Of a stretch of 7,170 nucleotides of DNA, positions 6,552 to 7,170 are shown one piece after another. The notes under the pieces are model-generated. The model had not been told where the DNA came from. It made no database searches and was given only the letters and a program-made list of their open reading frames with translations. The number at the start of each line of letters is the position of its first letter. The first letter of the stretch is position 1. The stretch lies in NCBI GenBank assembly GCA_009922885.1, contig RFUP01000112.1, forward strand, positions 1 through 7,170, read 5' to 3'. The stretch comes from Paracoccaceae bacterium. Its GTDB lineage: Bacteria; Pseudomonadota; Alphaproteobacteria; Rhodobacterales; Rhodobacteraceae. The translations under genes were made by a program, and so were the position numbers.

Positions 6552-6732
6552 TAAAGGAGTTTGGCATGCAGGACTACAAGTACGCACCCTGACTTTGCCA
6601 GACCGTTTCATTCCTCAGGCCACCCCTGCTGAAATGTATGCCGACGCCGGCTTGACACAGGCTGACATTGCGGCGACTGCATTGCACGCTTTGGGGGTAA
6701 CTGTTCTTCCTGGAGCGTTGCAAGCTCGTTAG
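6547..6732 (+). pseudogene. dxs: Out-of-frame C-terminal remnant of dxs
   Basis: Read from base 6547, the frame gives 'ANKGVWHAGLQVRTLTLPDR' and then 'FIPQATPAEMYADAGLTQAD', ending at TAG 6730-6732. This is the conserved Dxs tail ('...LPDRFI.Q.TPAEMYADAGL...I'). It is one frame away from the main dxs frame (4932-6551) and overlaps its stop codons. It lacks any start of its own that makes sense. The ATG at 6566 behind AAAGGAG reads a different frame and stops after eight codons, so the ribosome-site look is chance. The remnant proves that the upstream gene was once full length. Confidence 0.85.
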
Positions 6733-6741
6733 AGCGCAATC

Positions 6742-6762
6742 CTGGAAGTGAAGTCCAGTTTT
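6742..6762 (+). terminator. Weak candidate terminator after dxs
   Basis: CTGGA (6742-6746) and TCCAG (6754-6758) form a 5-bp stem with a 7-base loop, followed by TTTT (6759-6762). It starts 9 bases after the dxs remnant stop. The stem is short and the T-run minimal, so confidence is low. Part of it also belongs to the inverted repeat described separately. Confidence 0.25.
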
Positions 6763-7159
6763 GGCGTATCGGCTAGACTCTTGAACCCAGCTTCGCGGTG
6801 CCCACATTGTGGGAACTTCGGCATTTGTGGCCCTGCGTTGTGAGGAAGGCTATGGAAGGACGCACATTAGACGCGTTGGTCCGTGAGGTGGAAGGCTCTG
6901 AGGATCCGATCCAAACGGCACGCCAGCTTGTGATGGAAAGCGGTGGGTTCTGGAACCAGCAGAGCCCCGCCAATCAGGTTGATCTCTTTCAGATCCAACT
7001 GGGCGGTGTGCAAGGGGCTGGGATTGGCATCTCTGCCGCGCTTCGGGATTGGTTGCACCGCGCCCATGAGGCGTGCCGGCTCGGCGCCCTTGCCGATCAG
7101 AACGGCTGAGGTCGCTCTCGATCTCCTTCCCTGTTCCTTCGGAATAAGACTGGACTTCA
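6749..7159. repeat. 411-base segment bounded by 14-base inverted repeats
   Basis: TGAAGTCCAGTTTT at 6749-6762 and AAGACTGGACTTCA at 7146-7159 are inverted copies matching at 13 of 14 positions. They bracket the unrecognised 85-codon frame just downstream of the broken dxs. I see no target-site duplication in the flanking bases and no transposase. It could be a small non-autonomous element or the remains of one, or a coincidence. Confidence 0.25.
6852..7109 (+). CDS. Unrecognised 85-residue protein
   Basis: ATG 6852 is preceded by GAGGAAGG (6842-6849) and the frame stops at TGA 7107. The protein is soluble in character, with no signal or membrane segment. It has an acidic N-terminal part ('LVREVEGSEDPIQTARQLVM'), a glycine-rich middle ('QIQLGGVQGAGIGISAAL', about 51-68) and a helical 'RDWLHRAHEACRLG' near the end. 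I do not recognise the family. Composition is more GC-rich than dxs, and the strand and spacing agree with a real gene. It could also be the remains of a longer gene. An in-frame GTG at 6798 would extend it by 18 residues but has no ribosome site. Confidence 0.45.
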   Translation: MEGRTLDALVREVEGSEDPIQTARQLVMESGGFWNQQSPANQVDLFQIQLGGVQGAGIGISAALRDWLHRAHEACRLGALADQNG

Positions 7160-7170
7160 GGCCCAAACGA

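Noticed and set aside
6556..6592. New gene start behind AAAGGAG at ATG 6566
   Set aside because: The frame stops after eight codons; the same bases encode the conserved Dxs tail in another frame.
7134..7144. Small TTCC/GGAA hairpin after the last frame
   Set aside because: A 4-bp stem without a T-run is too weak to call a terminator.

Overview
The window is the puf end of a photosynthesis gene cluster from an anoxygenic phototrophic alphaproteobacterium. The gene order bchY-bchZ-pufQ-pufB-pufA-pufL-pufM-pufX-dxs, the presence of pufX and the absence of pufC directly after pufM point to the Rhodobacter/Rhodobaca-type lineage of the Rhodobacterales. That placement comes from gene order and remembered protein families; no search was run.

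Layout, all on the + strand. 1-404 is the 3' end of bchY and 454-1914 is bchZ; both are subunits of chlorophyllide a reductase (bacteriochlorophyll synthesis). After 24 bases comes pufQ (1939-2181). A 132-base structured spacer follows, then the core light-harvesting genes pufB (2314-2463) and pufA (2476-2646). A strong intercistronic hairpin (2660-2688) separates them from pufL (2764-3612), pufM (3605-4528) and pufX (4512-4769), whose reading frames overlap. A long inverted repeat (4782-4833) closes the puf block. Next is dxs (4932-6551), coding for the first enzyme of the isoprenoid pathway that supplies the phytyl and carotenoid precursors.

The clearest anomaly is that this dxs is broken. 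The frame matches the family up to the 'IADAR' motif, then meets two tandem stop codons. The true Dxs C-terminus resumes immediately afterwards in another frame (6547-6732). About 40 residues of the C-terminal domain appear to be deleted. The last about 440 bases hold a possible terminator, an unrecognised 85-residue reading frame (6852-7109), and a 14-base inverted repeat (13 of 14 matching) bracketing it.

Together the intact genes make bacteriochlorophyll a (BchYZ), a factor tied to bacteriochlorophyll supply (PufQ), and the RC-LH1-PufX core complex (PufBALMX). Base composition falls visibly from the GC-rich bchYZ/pufQ part to the pufL-dxs part. I see no tRNA, rRNA, CRISPR array or intact mobile element, and no wholly new system. 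The points most worth following are the dxs deletion, the structured dxs leader and the inverted-repeat segment at the right end.
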